Under the pieces are notes generated by a model. That model made no database searches. It saw only the letters and a program-made list of their open reading frames with translations, and was not told the DNA's origin. Of a stretch of 64,000 nucleotides of DNA, positions 22,905 to 33,474 are shown piece after piece. The translations under genes were made by a program, and so were the position numbers. Positions within the stretch are counted from its first letter, which is position 1, and every line of letters starts with the position of its first letter. The DNA is taken from NCBI RefSeq assembly GCF_014203665.1, contig NZ_JACHJN010000002.1:434001-498000 (forward strand), given 5' to 3'. The DNA is from Saccharothrix tamanrassetensis (GTDB lineage Bacteria; Actinomycetota; Actinomycetes; Mycobacteriales; Pseudonocardiaceae).

Positions 22905-23300
22905 ATGGCTCGACGGGACCACCTCAGCTACCTCACCCCTTGGATCTTCTTCACACCTACACACCAAGAAGACGCACCAAGGCAGGGCCACCCGCTGCGC
23001 AAGCAGTTCCCGACCGCCACCACCAACCCCGAGCCCCCGCTGACCTCCACCGCCTTCGTCCCCCAGTTCGCGGCCCCCTCCAGAGGCGGCATCCCCACCC
23101 GGCCCACCCTCCTCGACACGGTCCACCTGGCAGCGGAAGCCCTGGCAGGCACGGGATGCGCGACGACCGGCGCGGTCATCCGCAAGGCCAATCTCACGGC
23201 ACGAGCCAAGCGCCGACTGGACCCGGGAACCGGCACCGTCCTGCCGGGCCTGGCCGGTCTGCCCGCCACCGGCGCGACCGCCACCGCCGGCCGAACTTGA
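22905..23300 (+). CDS. Possible hypothetical protein (uncertain)
   Basis: An open frame of 131 codons in an otherwise gene-free gap. From about codon 25 on, third positions are nearly all G or C, as in real genes of this genome (for example TRPTLLDTVHLAAEALAG). The first codons lack this bias and there is no good ribosome binding site. I recognise no domain. It may be a decayed gene fragment with a later, lost start, or chance. The rest of the gap to secY (23301-23553) shows nothing clear. Confidence 0.25.
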   Translation: MARRDHLSYLTPWIFFTPTHQEDAPRQGHPLRKQFPTATTNPEPPLTSTAFVPQFAAPSRGGIPTRPTLLDTVHLAAEALAGTGCATTGAVIRKANLTARAKRRLDPGTGTVLPGLAGLPATGATATAGRT

Positions 23301-23553
23301 TCCATTCGGCGGCTTGCGGGCGGTCGTAGTCGATCAGGTACGAAGTGTGAAGGACGACTGGCTACGGCGATCGGCCGCGCGGCTGTTAAAGTCGCGGGCT
23401 GAACCCGGATGTCCTCCGGGTCGGTCGCGGCTACCCGTCGCTTCCGCCCACCGCCGGCGTGGCCGGCGGCCAGACCGCAAGACTGTGCCGGCAACACAGC
23501 CGGTACCGCAGGATGCCGACCCCGGCGGGGCGGCAACGCTGATGGAGGTTCGC

Positions 23554-24863
<1,310 letters not shown>

Positions 24864-24864
<1 letters not shown>

Positions 24865-25415
24865 TGCGACTCGTTCTCGTCGGCCCGCCCGGAGCGGGCA
24901 AGGGCACTCAGGCCGAACTGCTCAAGACCAAGCTCGGCGTGCCGCACATCTCCACCGGGGACCTCTTCCGCGCTCACATCAGCCAGCAGACCGATCTCGG
25001 CAAGGAGGTCCAGGAGTACCTGGACGCCGGCGAGCTCGTGCCGGACGAGGTGACCAACGAGATGGTCCGGGGCCGCCTCGCGCAGCCCGACGCCGCGAAC
25101 GGCTTCATGCTCGACGGGTTCCCCCGCACCACGGCGCAGGCGGCCGTCCTCGGCGAGATCCTCGCCGTCGACGGCCACCGGCTCGACGCGGTGATCGAGT
25201 TCCGGATCCCGGAGGACGTCGTGGTGGCGCGCCTGCTGGCGCGCGGCCGGGCGGACGACAAGGAAGAGGTCATCCGCCACCGCCAGCAGGTGTACCGCTC
25301 GGAGACCGCCCCGCTGCTCGACTACTACGCGGAGATCGTCAAGACCATCGACGCGGTCGGTGACGTGGACGAGATCAGCGAACGGGCGCTGCGCGCACTG
25401 CGCGGCGAGAAGTGA
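24864..25415 (+). CDS. adk: Adenylate kinase
   Basis: Converts AMP and ATP to two ADP. 183 residues, the short actinobacterial form whose LID is only a small loop ([11 protein letters not shown]) with no zinc fingers. P-loop [10 protein letters not shown] is at residues 7-16; the AMP-binding [10 protein letters not shown] and the conserved [14 protein letters not shown] follow. GTG start overlapping secY. The secY-adk-map order is the standard one. Confidence 0.99.
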
Positions 25416-26242
25416 CCGGTGGTCTCCTCGATGCTCTGCGCCACGTCGTACCGGGCGGTCGCGACCGCATGATCGAGATCAAGAGCCGCGGCCAGCTGGA
25501 GGCCATGAGGGCCGCCGGCCTGGTCGTGGCGCGGACCCTGGCGCTGCTCTCCGAGCACACCAAGGTCGGCGTGAGCACGGCCGAGCTGGACGAGCTGGCG
25601 GAGCAGAGCATCCGGGACGCGGGCGCCATCCCCAGCTTCAAGGGCTACCACGGGTTCCCGGCGAGCATCTGCGCGTCGGTCAACGAGCAGGTGGTCCACG
25701 GCATCCCGAGCAAGACCCAGGTGCTCGACGAGGGCGACCTGATCTCGATCGACTGCGGTGCGATCCTGGACGGCTGGCACGGCGACTCGGCGGTCACCCT
25801 GCCGGTGGGCGTGGTGACCGAAGCCGAGGCGAAGCTGTCCGACGCCACCCGCGAGTCGATGCTGGCGGGCATCGGGGCGGCGCTGCCGGGTGGGCGGCTG
25901 AGCGACATCTCGTTCGCCATCGAGTCGGCCACCATCCTGGCCGGCGAACAGCACGGCGTCGAGTACGGCATCGTGGAGGGCTACGGCGGCCACGGCATCG
26001 GCACCAAGATGCACATGGACCCGTTCCTGCCGAACTACGGCAAGCCCGGCAAGGGCCCGCGCCTGAAGGTCGGCATGGCGATCGCGATCGAGCCCATGCT
26101 GACCCTGGGCAGCGAGCGCACCGTGGAGCTGGACGACGGCTGGACCGTGATCACCGCGGACGGGTCGCGCGCGGCGCACTGGGAGCACAGCGTGGCCATC
26201 ACCGACGACGGCCCCTGGGTGCTCACCGCCCTCGAGGACTGA
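25412..26242 (+). CDS. map: Methionine aminopeptidase, type I
   Basis: Removes the initiator methionine from new proteins. 276 residues if read from the GTG overlapping the adk stop (GTGA); the ATG at 25469, residue 20 ([17 protein letters not shown]), is where many family members start, so 257 residues is equally possible. The five metal ligands are D114, D125, H194, E227 and E258, and H96 matches the substrate-contact histidine. It has no N-terminal zinc-finger or SH3-binding extension. A strong hairpin follows at 26245. Confidence 0.98.
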   Translation: MTGGLLDALRHVVPGGRDRMIEIKSRGQLEAMRAAGLVVARTLALLSEHTKVGVSTAELDELAEQSIRDAGAIPSFKGYHGFPASICASVNEQVVHGIPSKTQVLDEGDLISIDCGAILDGWHGDSAVTLPVGVVTEAEAKLSDATRESMLAGIGAALPGGRLSDISFAIESATILAGEQHGVEYGIVEGYGGHGIGTKMHMDPFLPNYGKPGKGPRLKVGMAIAIEPMLTLGSERTVELDDGWTVITADGSRAAHWEHSVAITDDGPWVLTALED

Positions 26243-26244
26243 CC

Positions 26245-26274
26245 CCCAGGTTCACCTTCCGGGGTGAACCTGGG
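26245..26274 (+). terminator. Terminator after map
   Basis: CCCAGGTTCACC (26245-26256) pairs perfectly with GGTGAACCTGGG (26263-26274) around TTCCGG, 3 bases after the map stop. Confidence 0.85.
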
Positions 26275-26284
26275 TCGACCCTCC

Positions 26285-26412
26285 CCGCTCGACCCTTCGG
26301 GTCGACCTTCCCGGTCAACTCTCCGGGCTCACCCTTCCGGTTGCCCCTTCCGGTTGCCCCTTCGGGTGACCTCCCCGGTTGACGCTTCGAGTCGACCCCC
26401 GGGTCGACGCTC
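26285..26412. repeat. Degenerate 12-13-bp tandem repeats
   Basis: About nine loosely repeated units of the form CCTTCCGGTTGCC / CCTTCGGGTCGAC follow the map terminator. Two neighbouring units (CCTTCCGGTTGCC) are identical; the others drift. Small hairpins such as TCGACCC-TTC-GGGTCGA (26289-26305) arise from them. No coding sense. Confidence 0.7.
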
Positions 26413-26493
26413 ACCCAGGGGAGGCGGCCCGCAGCCCCAAGCGGGGGGTTAGCCCCCTTTTTGACACCCGCCCCTCCGCGCCACCATGGACGG

Positions 26494-26988
26494 GTGACGC
26501 AGCCTGTGCGGCCCGAGGACATGCGGGCTTCCGACACCGAACGCGAAGTGGTGCAGCAGTGGCTGCACCGAGCACATGCCGACGGGAGTCTCGACCTGGC
26601 CGAGTTCGACCAGCGGGTCGTGCGCACCTGGCAGGCGAAGACCCGGGGCGACCTCGCCGCCCTCACCGCGGACCTGCCGCAGACCGCCCTCACCCAGACC
26701 TCCGTCACCCGGGACGCCCTCGGCGGGCCCGCCGACCTCGTTCCACCCGCGCTGATCCGGCAACCGCCGCCCCGGCCCGTCGCCAGACGGGGTACCGGCG
26801 GCAGGACCGCGTTCAGGGTGCTCACCACGATCTGGCTGAGCGTCAGCGCGTTCAACTTCGCCCTCTGGCTGCTGGTCAGCCTCCTCGGCGGCGAAGGCCT
26901 GGTACACCCCTGGTTCCTCTGGGTGGCGCTGCCCGCCGGTTCCGTGCTGGGTGTGATCTGGCTGGTCTTCGTCCGGCAGCCCGAGTGA
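26494..26988 (+). CDS. DUF1707 protein with two membrane segments
   Basis: 164 residues from the GTG at 26494. Residues 9-60 are a DUF1707 domain (MRASDTEREVVQQWLHRAHA, then DLAEFDQRV and LAALTADLP). A Pro/Arg linker follows, then a 2TM-type pair of hydrophobic segments (TTIWLSVSAFNFALWLLVSL and WFLWVALPAGSVLGVIWLVF). DUF1707 proteins are common in actinomycetes, often as small membrane-bound partners of regulators; the exact role is unknown. TTGACA at 26461-26466 may be its -35 box. It overlaps the next, related gene by 4 bases. Confidence 0.85.
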   Translation: MTQPVRPEDMRASDTEREVVQQWLHRAHADGSLDLAEFDQRVVRTWQAKTRGDLAALTADLPQTALTQTSVTRDALGGPADLVPPALIRQPPPRPVARRGTGGRTAFRVLTTIWLSVSAFNFALWLLVSLLGGEGLVHPWFLWVALPAGSVLGVIWLVFVRQPE

Positions 26989-27344
26989 CCGACTTCCAGC
27001 GCGACGACCGCGCCCGCGTCGCCGACGAGCTCGCCCGGGCCAAGGCCGAGGGCCGGCTCACCGACGCCGAGTACGAGGAGCGCCTCCGGTACGTCGCCGC
27101 CGCCACCAGCTACACCGAACTGGCCGCGCTGACCGCCGACCTGCCCGGCGACGCGCCGACCGCCCCGCCCCGGCGGTCCAGGAAGCGGCGGTCCAAGAAG
27201 CGGCGGTACGTCGTCTACGTGCTGGTGACCGGGGTGAACTTCCTGGTCTGGGGCATCCTCAGCCTGTCCCTGGGCTTCGTGCTGTACCCGTGGTGGGTCT
27301 GGGTCGCCCTGTTCTGGGGCCTGCTGGTGCTCATCGCACCGTGA
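26985..27344 (+). CDS. DUF1707/2TM protein, second copy
   Basis: 119 residues from a GTG overlapping the previous stop (GTGA). Again a DUF1707 domain (RARVADELARAKAEGRLTDA, YTELAALTADLP), then a very basic linker (RRSRKRRSKKRR) and a two-segment membrane domain ending WVWVALFWGLLVLIAP. It is shorter than its neighbour, and the basic stretch predicts a cytoplasmic N-terminus. The pair looks like an old tandem duplication acting together. Function unknown. Confidence 0.85.
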   Translation: MTDFQRDDRARVADELARAKAEGRLTDAEYEERLRYVAAATSYTELAALTADLPGDAPTAPPRRSRKRRSKKRRYVVYVLVTGVNFLVWGILSLSLGFVLYPWWVWVALFWGLLVLIAP

Positions 27345-27431
27345 CCCGCCGGCGTCACCCGGCAGCATGACCCGAAGCGACCCGGCGGCACGACCTGAAG
27401 CGACCCGCCCGCGCGCCCCGGGAGGGCCGAT

Positions 27432-27460
27432 TTGGGCATCTCCGCCCGCCCGCGTAGTAT
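27432..27460 (+). promoter_or_regulatory. Promoter of the infA operon
   Basis: TTGGGC (27432-27437), 17-base spacer, TAGTAT (27455-27460). The transcript would start near 27467 and leave a leader of about 140 bases, in which GGCGC-ACACGTA-GCGCC can fold. Confidence 0.65.
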
Positions 27461-27606
27461 GGACGGGTGGCGCACACGTAGCGCCGGTTCCGCCATGCCT
27501 GTGACGCAATCACGGCTGGCAGGGTTCGCAAGGGCCTTGAAGGAGTCGGGGTCATGCGTGCCCGCATCCACCAGTCGAGTACCCACCGTCACGAAACGCG
27601 GAGGAC

Positions 27607-27828
27607 ATGGGCAAGAAGGACGGGGCCATTGAGGTCGAGGGCCGCGTAGTCGAGCCGCTCCCCAACGCGATGTTCCGAGTCGAGTTGGAGAACGGGCACA
27701 AGGTCCTGGCACACATCAGCGGCAAGATGCGTCAGCACTACATCCGCATCCTCCCAGAGGACCGGGTTGTCGTGGAGCTCTCGCCCTACGACCTGTCCCG
27801 CGGGCGCATCGTCTACCGCTACAAGTGA
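27607..27828 (+). CDS. infA: Translation initiation factor IF-1
   Basis: 73 residues, the whole of a single S1-like OB fold ([20 protein letters not shown] ... [11 protein letters not shown]). It binds the A site of the 30S subunit during initiation. Standard length and sequence; the start has GCGGAGG upstream. rpmJ follows 58 bases later. Confidence 0.99.
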   Translation: MGKKDGAIEVEGRVVEPLPNAMFRVELENGHKVLAHISGKMRQHYIRILPEDRVVVELSPYDLSRGRIVYRYK

Positions 27829-27886
27829 CCTCCACGGTGTCCACGAAGCCTCGGGGACACCTGGCTACAAGCAGGAGAGCTCAGGC

Positions 27887-28000
27887 GTGAAGGTCCAGCC
27901 GAGCGTCAAGAAGATCTGCGACAAGTGCAAGGTGATCCGCCGCCACGGCCGGGTCATGGTGATCTGCGAGAACCTGCGCCACAAGCAGCGCCAGGGCTGA
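27887..28000 (+). CDS. rpmJ: 50S ribosomal protein L36, zinc type
   Basis: 37 residues from a GTG ([15 protein letters not shown]). The four zinc ligands C11, C14, C27 and H32 are all present, so this is the zinc-dependent form. CAGGAGAG upstream is the ribosome binding site. Confidence 0.98.
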   Translation: MKVQPSVKKICDKCKVIRRHGRVMVICENLRHKQRQG

Positions 28001-28067
28001 CCAGAGCCTCCTAGCACGACGTCGTGGTCCTCGCCGGACGCGACACACAAGCAAGCCTCTTCGCACC

Positions 28068-28093
28068 TGCCCCACCGGAACAGCGGTGGGGCA
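28068..28093 (+). other. Hairpin in the rpsM leader
   Basis: TGCCCCACCG (28068-28077) pairs perfectly with CGGTGGGGCA (28084-28093) around GAACAG. Together with a smaller stem at 28125-28143 it gives the 219-base rpmJ-rpsM spacer strong structure. It may be an attenuator or a partial terminator. Confidence 0.65.
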
Positions 28094-28219
28094 CACCCCC
28101 GGACTCCAGGCCGGGGCCGGGACACCGGCCGTGAGAGCGGCCGGTACTGACACAGCGAGTCAGTCCCGGAATCGGGCGAGGAGCAGACCTGGAGTGAAAC
28201 CGACAGGAGCAAGCGCCGT

Positions 28220-28600
28220 ATGGCACGACTCGCTGGCGTCGACCTCCCCCGCGAAAAGCGGATGGAGATCGCGCTCACCTACATCTTCGGCATTGGTCGC
28301 ACCCGCTCCAAGGAGCTGCTGACCGCCACCGGGGTCTCCGCCGACCTCCGCGTCAAGGACCTCGGCGACGACGACCTCGCGAAGCTGCGGGACTACATCG
28401 AGAACCACTTCAAGGTCGAGGGTGACCTCCGCCGCGAGGTTCAGGCCGACATCCGCCGCAAGATGGAGATCGGCTGCTACGAGGGCCTGCGCCACCGTCG
28501 CAACCTGCCCGTCCGCGGGCAGCGCACCAAGACGAACGCGCGCACTCGTAAGGGTCCGAAGAAGACCGTTGCGGGCAAGAAGAAGGCCGGCAAGAAGTAA
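28220..28600 (+). CDS. rpsM: 30S ribosomal protein S13
   Basis: 126 residues, beginning [20 protein letters not shown]. It contacts tRNAs and forms bridges to the large subunit. The helix-two-turn-helix part and the basic tail ([19 protein letters not shown]) that reaches the P site are present. rpsK follows 47 bases later. Confidence 0.99.
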   Translation: MARLAGVDLPREKRMEIALTYIFGIGRTRSKELLTATGVSADLRVKDLGDDDLAKLRDYIENHFKVEGDLRREVQADIRRKMEIGCYEGLRHRRNLPVRGQRTKTNARTRKGPKKTVAGKKKAGKK

Positions 28601-28647
28601 GAACCTCGCGTCATTCCACATAGGGATCAGTAGGAGATCACCCAGAG

Positions 28648-29055
28648 ATGCCACCCAAGTCCCGCACGGGCGCCGGGGTCAAGAAAGTCCGGCGCAAGGA
28701 AAAGAAGAACGTCTCGCACGGCCAGGCGCACATCAAGAGCACGTTCAACAACACCATCGTGTCCATCACGGACCCGCTGGGCAACGTGATCAGCTGGGCC
28801 TCCGCCGGCCACGTCGGCTTCAAGGGCTCGCGCAAGTCGACGCCCTTCGCCGCGCAGATGGCAGCCGAGAACGCCGCCCGCAAGGCAGCCGAGCACGGCA
28901 TGCGCAAGGTGGACGTGTTCGTGAAGGGCCCCGGCTCCGGCCGCGAGACCGCGATCCGTTCGCTCCAGGCCGCGGGCCTGGAAGTCGGCACCATCCAGGA
29001 CGTGACCCCGCAGCCCCACAACGGCTGCCGCCCGCCCAAGCGGCGCCGGGTCTGA
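28648..29055 (+). CDS. rpsK: 30S ribosomal protein S11
   Basis: 135 residues. The N-terminal 20 are basic and variable; the core has [19 protein letters not shown] and ends with the conserved [19 protein letters not shown]11 helps form the platform near the Shine-Dalgarno duplex. rpsD follows 23 bases later. Confidence 0.99.
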   Translation: MPPKSRTGAGVKKVRRKEKKNVSHGQAHIKSTFNNTIVSITDPLGNVISWASAGHVGFKGSRKSTPFAAQMAAENAARKAAEHGMRKVDVFVKGPGSGRETAIRSLQAAGLEVGTIQDVTPQPHNGCRPPKRRRV

Positions 29056-29078
29056 GGCACGGGGAGGAGTAAGCACAC

Positions 29079-29684
29079 ATGGCTCGCTACACGGGACCAG
29101 CCACCCGCATCTCGCGCCGGCTCAAGGTCGACCTCGTCGGCGGCGACCAGGCGTTCGAGCGGCGCCCTTACCCGCCCGGCCAGCACGGTCGCGGCCGGAT
29201 CAAGGAGTCCGAGTACCTGCTTCAGCTCCAGGAGAAGCAGAAGGCCCGCTACACGTACGGCGTGCTGGAGAAGCAGTTCCGCCGCTACTACGAGGAAGCG
29301 GTCCGCCGCACCGGCAAGACCGGTGAGAACCTGCTCCAGATCCTGGAGTCCCGCCTGGACAACGTGGTGTACCGCGCGGGTCTCGCGCGCACCCGCCGCC
29401 AGGCGCGCCAGCTGGTCAGCCACGGTCACTTCATCGTGAACGGCCAGAAGGTGAACATCCCCAGCTACCGGGTGTCGAAGTTCGACATCATCGACGTGAA
29501 GCCGAAGTCGCTGCCCACGCTGCCCTTCGAGGCCGCGCGTGCGTCGTTCGGCGACCGTCCGATCCCGGCGTGGCTCCAGGTCGTGCAGTCCAACCTGCGC
29601 ATCCTGGTGCACCAGCTGCCCGAGCGGGCGCAGATCGACACGCCCGTCACCGAGCAGCTCATCGTCGAGCTCTACTCGAAGTGA
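29079..29684 (+). CDS. rpsD: 30S ribosomal protein S4, zinc-free type
   Basis: 201 residues. There is no N-terminal cysteine cluster ([20 protein letters not shown]), so this is the C-minus form. The S4 RNA-binding domain lies at about residues 90-150 with [21 protein letters not shown]4 nucleates 30S assembly and affects accuracy. A large hairpin lies between it and rpoA. Confidence 0.99.
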   Translation: MARYTGPATRISRRLKVDLVGGDQAFERRPYPPGQHGRGRIKESEYLLQLQEKQKARYTYGVLEKQFRRYYEEAVRRTGKTGENLLQILESRLDNVVYRAGLARTRRQARQLVSHGHFIVNGQKVNIPSYRVSKFDIIDVKPKSLPTLPFEAARASFGDRPIPAWLQVVQSNLRILVHQLPERAQIDTPVTEQLIVELYSK

Positions 29685-29689
29685 TCCTC

Positions 29690-29729
29690 CTGGAGGGCGG
29701 TCCCCGGTCTTGCGGGGGCGGCCCTCCAG
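29690..29729 (+). terminator. Strong hairpin between rpsD and rpoA
   Basis: CTGGAGGGC (29690-29698) pairs perfectly with GCCCTCCAG (29721-29729), with further CCCC/GGGG pairing inside, starting 5 bases after the rpsD stop. It looks like a terminator, yet rpoA and rplQ follow in the usual operon order, so a partial terminator with a second promoter in the 109 bases before rpoA is likely. Confidence 0.6.
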
Positions 29730-29838
29730 TCGGGTCCCGCGACGGCACGGAATGGTGTGCCGCACGCGTTTGCCGGTCCCCGCGACCGGTCTCCCGGCGT
29801 CATATGGCGGTCGCCGGGGATAGGAAAGGAAGAACCCA

Positions 29839-30891
29839 GTGCTGATTTCCCAGCGCCCCTCGCTCAGCGAGGAAGCGGTCAACGAGACCCGCTCCCGGTT
29901 CGTCATCGAGCCGCTGGAGCCGGGCTTCGGCTACACCCTCGGCAACTCCATCCGCCGCACCCTGCTGTCGTCCATCCCCGGCGCGGCCGTGACCAGCATC
30001 CGCATCGACGGTGTGCTGCACGAGTTCACGACCGTCCCCGGTGTGAAGGAAGACGTCACCGACATCATCCTCAACCTCAAGGAGCTGGTCGTCAGCTCCG
30101 AGGAGGACGAGCCGGTGACCATGTACCTGCGCAAGCAGGGGCCGGGCGCGGTGACCGCCGGCGACATCGTGCCCCCGGCCGGTGTCACGGTGCACAACCC
30201 CGACCTGCACATCGCCACCCTGAACGGCAAGGGCAAGCTGGAGATCGAGCTCGTGGTCGAGCGCGGTCGCGGCTACGTCCCCGCCGTGCAGAACAAGCAG
30301 GCCGGTGCCGAGATCGGCCGCATCCCCGTCGACTCGATCTACTCGCCCGTCATGAAGGTGACCTACAAGGTCGAGGCCACCCGTGTCGAGCAGCGGACCG
30401 ACTTCGACAAGCTGATCCTCGACGTCGAGACCAAGCCCTCCATCACGCCGCGCGACGCCGTCGCCTCGGCGGGCAAGACGCTGGTGGAGCTGTTCGGCCT
30501 GGCGCGCGAGCTCAACGTCGACGCCGAGGGCATCGAGATCGGACCTTCGCCCGCCGAGGCGGACACCATCGCGGCGTTCGCGATGCCGATCGAGGACCTG
30601 GACCTCACCGTCCGGTCCTACAACTGCCTCAAGCGCGAGGGCATCCACACGGTGGGCGAGCTGGTCTCGCGCAGCGAGGCGGACCTGCTGGACATCCGGA
30701 ACTTCGGTGCCAAGTCGATCGACGAGGTCAAGATGAAGCTCGTCGGTCTCGGCCTGGCGCTCAAGGACAGCCCCCCTGGGTTCGACCCGTCGGCCGCCGC
30801 GTCCGACTACCCCGCCGAGGGTTGGGGCGCGGACACGACCGTGGACAGCCACGACGACGGCCAGGACTACGCGGAGACCGAGCAGCTCTGA
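29839..30891 (+). CDS. rpoA: RNA polymerase alpha subunit
   Basis: 350 residues from a GTG ([19 protein letters not shown]). The N-terminal domain for dimerisation and beta/beta-prime contacts is at residues 1-230 ([20 protein letters not shown]). The C-terminal DNA- and activator-binding domain is at about residues 250-315 ([20 protein letters not shown], then [17 protein letters not shown]). An acidic tail follows. Placed between rpsD and rplQ as usual. Confidence 0.99.
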   Translation: MLISQRPSLSEEAVNETRSRFVIEPLEPGFGYTLGNSIRRTLLSSIPGAAVTSIRIDGVLHEFTTVPGVKEDVTDIILNLKELVVSSEEDEPVTMYLRKQGPGAVTAGDIVPPAGVTVHNPDLHIATLNGKGKLEIELVVERGRGYVPAVQNKQAGAEIGRIPVDSIYSPVMKVTYKVEATRVEQRTDFDKLILDVETKPSITPRDAVASAGKTLVELFGLARELNVDAEGIEIGPSPAEADTIAAFAMPIEDLDLTVRSYNCLKREGIHTVGELVSRSEADLLDIRNFGAKSIDEVKMKLVGLGLALKDSPPGFDPSAAASDYPAEGWGADTTVDSHDDGQDYAETEQL

Positions 30892-30948
30892 GGCCGCCAG
30901 CGGCCGGGCCGGAGCAGAGGATCAGAAAGTAATCCGAGGAGCAATTCG

Positions 30949-31518
30949 ATGCCTACCCCCACCAAGGGGCCCCGTCTCGGGGGCTCGCCGGCCCACGAGC
31001 GCCTCATGCTGGCCAACCTGGCCACTTCGCTGTTCACCCATGGTCGGATCACGACCACGGAGGCGAAGGCCAAGCGGCTGCGCCCGTACGCCGAGAAGCT
31101 GATCAGCAAGGCCAAGGTCGGCGACCTGCACAACCGTCGCGAGATCCTCAAGGTCATCCGCGACAAGGACATCGTGCACAAGCTGTTCGCCGAGATCGGC
31201 CCGCAGTTCGCGGGTCGGCCGGGCGGCTACACCCGCATCACCAAGACGCTGCCGCGCAAGGGCGACAACGCCCCCATGGCCGTGATCGAGCTGGTGCAGG
31301 AGCAGACCGTCACCGCCGAGGCCGAGCGCGCCCGCAAGACCAAGTTCGCCAAGGACGAGGCCGCCAAGGCCGCCGCTCCGGCCGCGGACGAGGAGACCAA
31401 GGCCGCCGACCAGGACGCGGACGCGCCCGAGTCGGCCACCAAGGACGCCGCCGAGGAGCCCGCCGAGGGCGCCGAGGACGACGCGCCGAAGGCCGAGGGC
31501 AAGAAGGACGAGTCCTGA
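30949..31518 (+). CDS. rplQ: 50S ribosomal protein L17 with acidic C-terminal extension
   Basis: 189 residues. The core ([20 protein letters not shown] to about residue 118) is normal L17. The last 65-70 residues are a low-complexity Ala/Glu/Asp/Lys tail (for example [20 protein letters not shown]), typical of actinobacteria but long here. L17 sits near the tunnel exit, so the tail would lie on the ribosome surface. Confidence 0.98.
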   Translation: MPTPTKGPRLGGSPAHERLMLANLATSLFTHGRITTTEAKAKRLRPYAEKLISKAKVGDLHNRREILKVIRDKDIVHKLFAEIGPQFAGRPGGYTRITKTLPRKGDNAPMAVIELVQEQTVTAEAERARKTKFAKDEAAKAAAPAADEETKAADQDADAPESATKDAAEEPAEGAEDDAPKAEGKKDES

Positions 31519-31533
31519 CGGACCTGTTCGCCG

Positions 31534-31570
31534 ACGAGCCCGTCGTCCCCACCGGGGGCGACGGGCTCGT
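31534..31570 (+). terminator. Terminator after rplQ
   Basis: ACGAGCCCGTCG (31534-31545) pairs perfectly with CGACGGGCTCGT (31559-31570), 16 bases after the rplQ stop and only 4 bases before the truA start, where it would also hide the truA ribosome binding site. Confidence 0.8.
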
Positions 31571-31574
31571 TCGT

Positions 31575-32366
31575 GTGCGCTTGGACCTGGCCTACGACGG
31601 CACCGAGTTCTCCGGGTGGGCGCGGCAGCCGTCGCGGCGCACGGTGTGCGGGGTGCTGGAGGACACCATGTCGATGGTGCTGCGGGAGGACGTGGACCTC
31701 ACCGTGGCGGGTCGGACCGACGCCGGCGTGCACGCGTCCGGCCAGGTGGCGCACGTCGACCTGCCATCCACAGTGGACGTCGACGCGCTGCCCCGCCGGT
31801 TGGCCCGTGCGCTGCCCGCCGACGTGCGGGTGTTCTCGGCGCGGGTAATGCCGCCCGCTTTCGACGCGCGGTTCACCGCCTTGCGGCGGCACTACGAGTA
31901 CCGGGTGACGGACGCGGCCTTCGGGGCGCATCCGTTGCGGCGCCTGGACACCTTGGCGTGGCCTCGTCCGCTGGACGTGGAGGCGCTGAACGAGGCTTCC
32001 GCGTTGTTGTTGGGGGAGCGGGACTTCTGCGCGTTCTGCCGGCGGCGTGAAGGGGCCACCACGATCCGCGAGTTGCAGCGGCTGGCGTGGCAGCGCTCCG
32101 GGGACGTGCTGACCGCCCACGTGTCGGCGGACGCGTTCTGCCACTCGATGGTGCGCAGCCTGGTGGGGGCGCTGCTGGCCGTCGGCGAGGGGCGCAAACC
32201 CGTTGCGTGGCCCGCTTCCCTGCTCTCGCTGTCCGCGAGGTCGAGCGAGGTGACGGTCGCGCCGCCGCACGGCCTGTCGCTCGTGCGGGTGGACTACCCC
32301 GACGACGCGGACCTGGCCGCGCGGGCGCTGGTCACGCGGAACGTGCGCGTCGCACCGACCAGCTGA
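31575..32366 (+). CDS. truA: tRNA pseudouridine synthase A
   Basis: Makes pseudouridine at positions 38-40 of the anticodon arm. 263 residues from the GTG at 31575. The catalytic aspartate is D49 in [16 protein letters not shown]; the second conserved block is [11 protein letters not shown] and the end is RNVRVAPTS. The start is crowded by a terminator hairpin, so translation may depend on leaky read-through from rplQ. The last 35 bases overlap the convergent membrane-protein gene. The rplQ-truA order is conserved in actinobacteria. Confidence 0.97.
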   Translation: MRLDLAYDGTEFSGWARQPSRRTVCGVLEDTMSMVLREDVDLTVAGRTDAGVHASGQVAHVDLPSTVDVDALPRRLARALPADVRVFSARVMPPAFDARFTALRRHYEYRVTDAAFGAHPLRRLDTLAWPRPLDVEALNEASALLLGERDFCAFCRRREGATTIRELQRLAWQRSGDVLTAHVSADAFCHSMVRSLVGALLAVGEGRKPVAWPASLLSLSARSSEVTVAPPHGLSLVRVDYPDDADLAARALVTRNVRVAPTS

Positions 32367-33474
32367 GCCACACCACACCGCCCATCGGGATTTCCATGAG
32401 GTAGGTGAAGAACGCGAACAGCAGCACCCCGGCGACCGCCGGGGCGGCGGGCGTGCCCAACGCGACCAGCAGCGCGATCGTGCCGTTCTCGCTGACCCCG
32501 AACCCGCCCGGCGTGATCACCGCGAGGGTGAGCAGGCGGCTGACCGCGAACGCGGCGATCAGCGCGGGGATCGGCAGCTGGGTGCCGGTGACGGCCAGGC
32601 AGCACCACAGCAGCAGGGCCTGGAGCACCAGGTAGGCGGTCATGCCCGCGGTCATGCCGACCCAGCCGTTCCGGATCACCTGGGCGGTCTCCCCGTGCAG
32701 GCGGACCAGGAAGCGACCGGCCCGCCCCTTGAGCAGGCCGCCCAGCCAGCGCAGCCGGGTCAGCAGGACGGTGGCCACGACCAGGGCGCCGGCGGTGGCC
32801 AGGGTGCCGGCCAGCACGCCGCGGCCGAGGACCGCCGCGCCTTGGACGGCCAGCGCGACCAGCGGGAGGGTGACCCGGAACAGGGCGTTCCACAGGCCGC
32901 TGACGATGGTGGAGGTGGTGATCGCGCGGGCGGTGTGGCCCCAGCTCGCGGCCATCATCGCGGTGACCGCCACGCCCGCCGCGCCGCCGAACGGGAGCAG
33001 GTTGCTGACCGCGCTGCCGGCCGCGTTGAGGCTGAACGCCTGGGTGTTGCGCAGGCCGGGGAGCGAGCCGGTGAGCACGTAGGTGTAGGTCCAGAGGCCG
33101 GCCAGCCAGAGCGCGGTGAGGCCGAGCAGGGTGACCGGGCCGACGTCGGTGAGGCGTTCGCCGATGGCCGTCCAGCCGACGCCGCCGATGGTGGGGATCA
33201 GGGCGATGACCAGCCAGGCGGCCAGGGCCAGCGATGCGGCGGAGGCGATGGCGCGCAGCCAGGTCCGGCGGCGGGACTTCGACGGAGGGCCGACCCGCGC
33301 GGGACGTGCACCGGTACCCGGCTCGGCTGAGTCCGGTTCGGCTGTGCGGGCTTCGGTAGCGCCTGGTTCGGCTGTGCGGGCTTCGGTCGGGGCCGGTTCG
33401 GTAGCGCCCGGTCCGGCGGTGCGTGGTTCGGCGGTGCCCGGTTCGGCTGTGCGGGGTTCTGATTCGGGGCTCAC
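32332..33474 (-). CDS. YbhN/LPG-synthase-type membrane protein (flippase-like)
   Basis: 380 residues from a GTG overlapping the PIG-L stop (GTGA). Residues 1-62 are a repetitive Glu-Pro-Arg-Thr-Ala region built from near-repeats of [10 protein letters not shown]. After a basic RRRTW, about eight hydrophobic segments follow ([20 protein letters not shown] onward). The [17 protein letters not shown] and [20 protein letters not shown] blocks are the GG-containing signatures of the lysyl-phosphatidylglycerol-synthase membrane domain family (UPF0104/YbhN). With a deacetylase and a GT4 enzyme next to it, lipid-linked sugar transfer is a fair guess. The substrate is unknown. Confidence 0.85.
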   Translation of the reverse strand: MSPESEPRTAEPGTAEPRTAGPGATEPAPTEARTAEPGATEARTAEPDSAEPGTGARPARVGPPSKSRRRTWLRAIASAASLALAAWLVIALIPTIGGVGWTAIGERLTDVGPVTLLGLTALWLAGLWTYTYVLTGSLPGLRNTQAFSLNAAGSAVSNLLPFGGAAGVAVTAMMAASWGHTARAITTSTIVSGLWNALFRVTLPLVALAVQGAAVLGRGVLAGTLATAGALVVATVLLTRLRWLGGLLKGRAGRFLVRLHGETAQVIRNGWVGMTAGMTAYLVLQALLLWCCLAVTGTQLPIPALIAAFAVSRLLTLAVITPGGFGVSENGTIALLVALGTPAAPAVAGVLLFAFFTYLMEIPMGGVVWLSWSVRRARSA

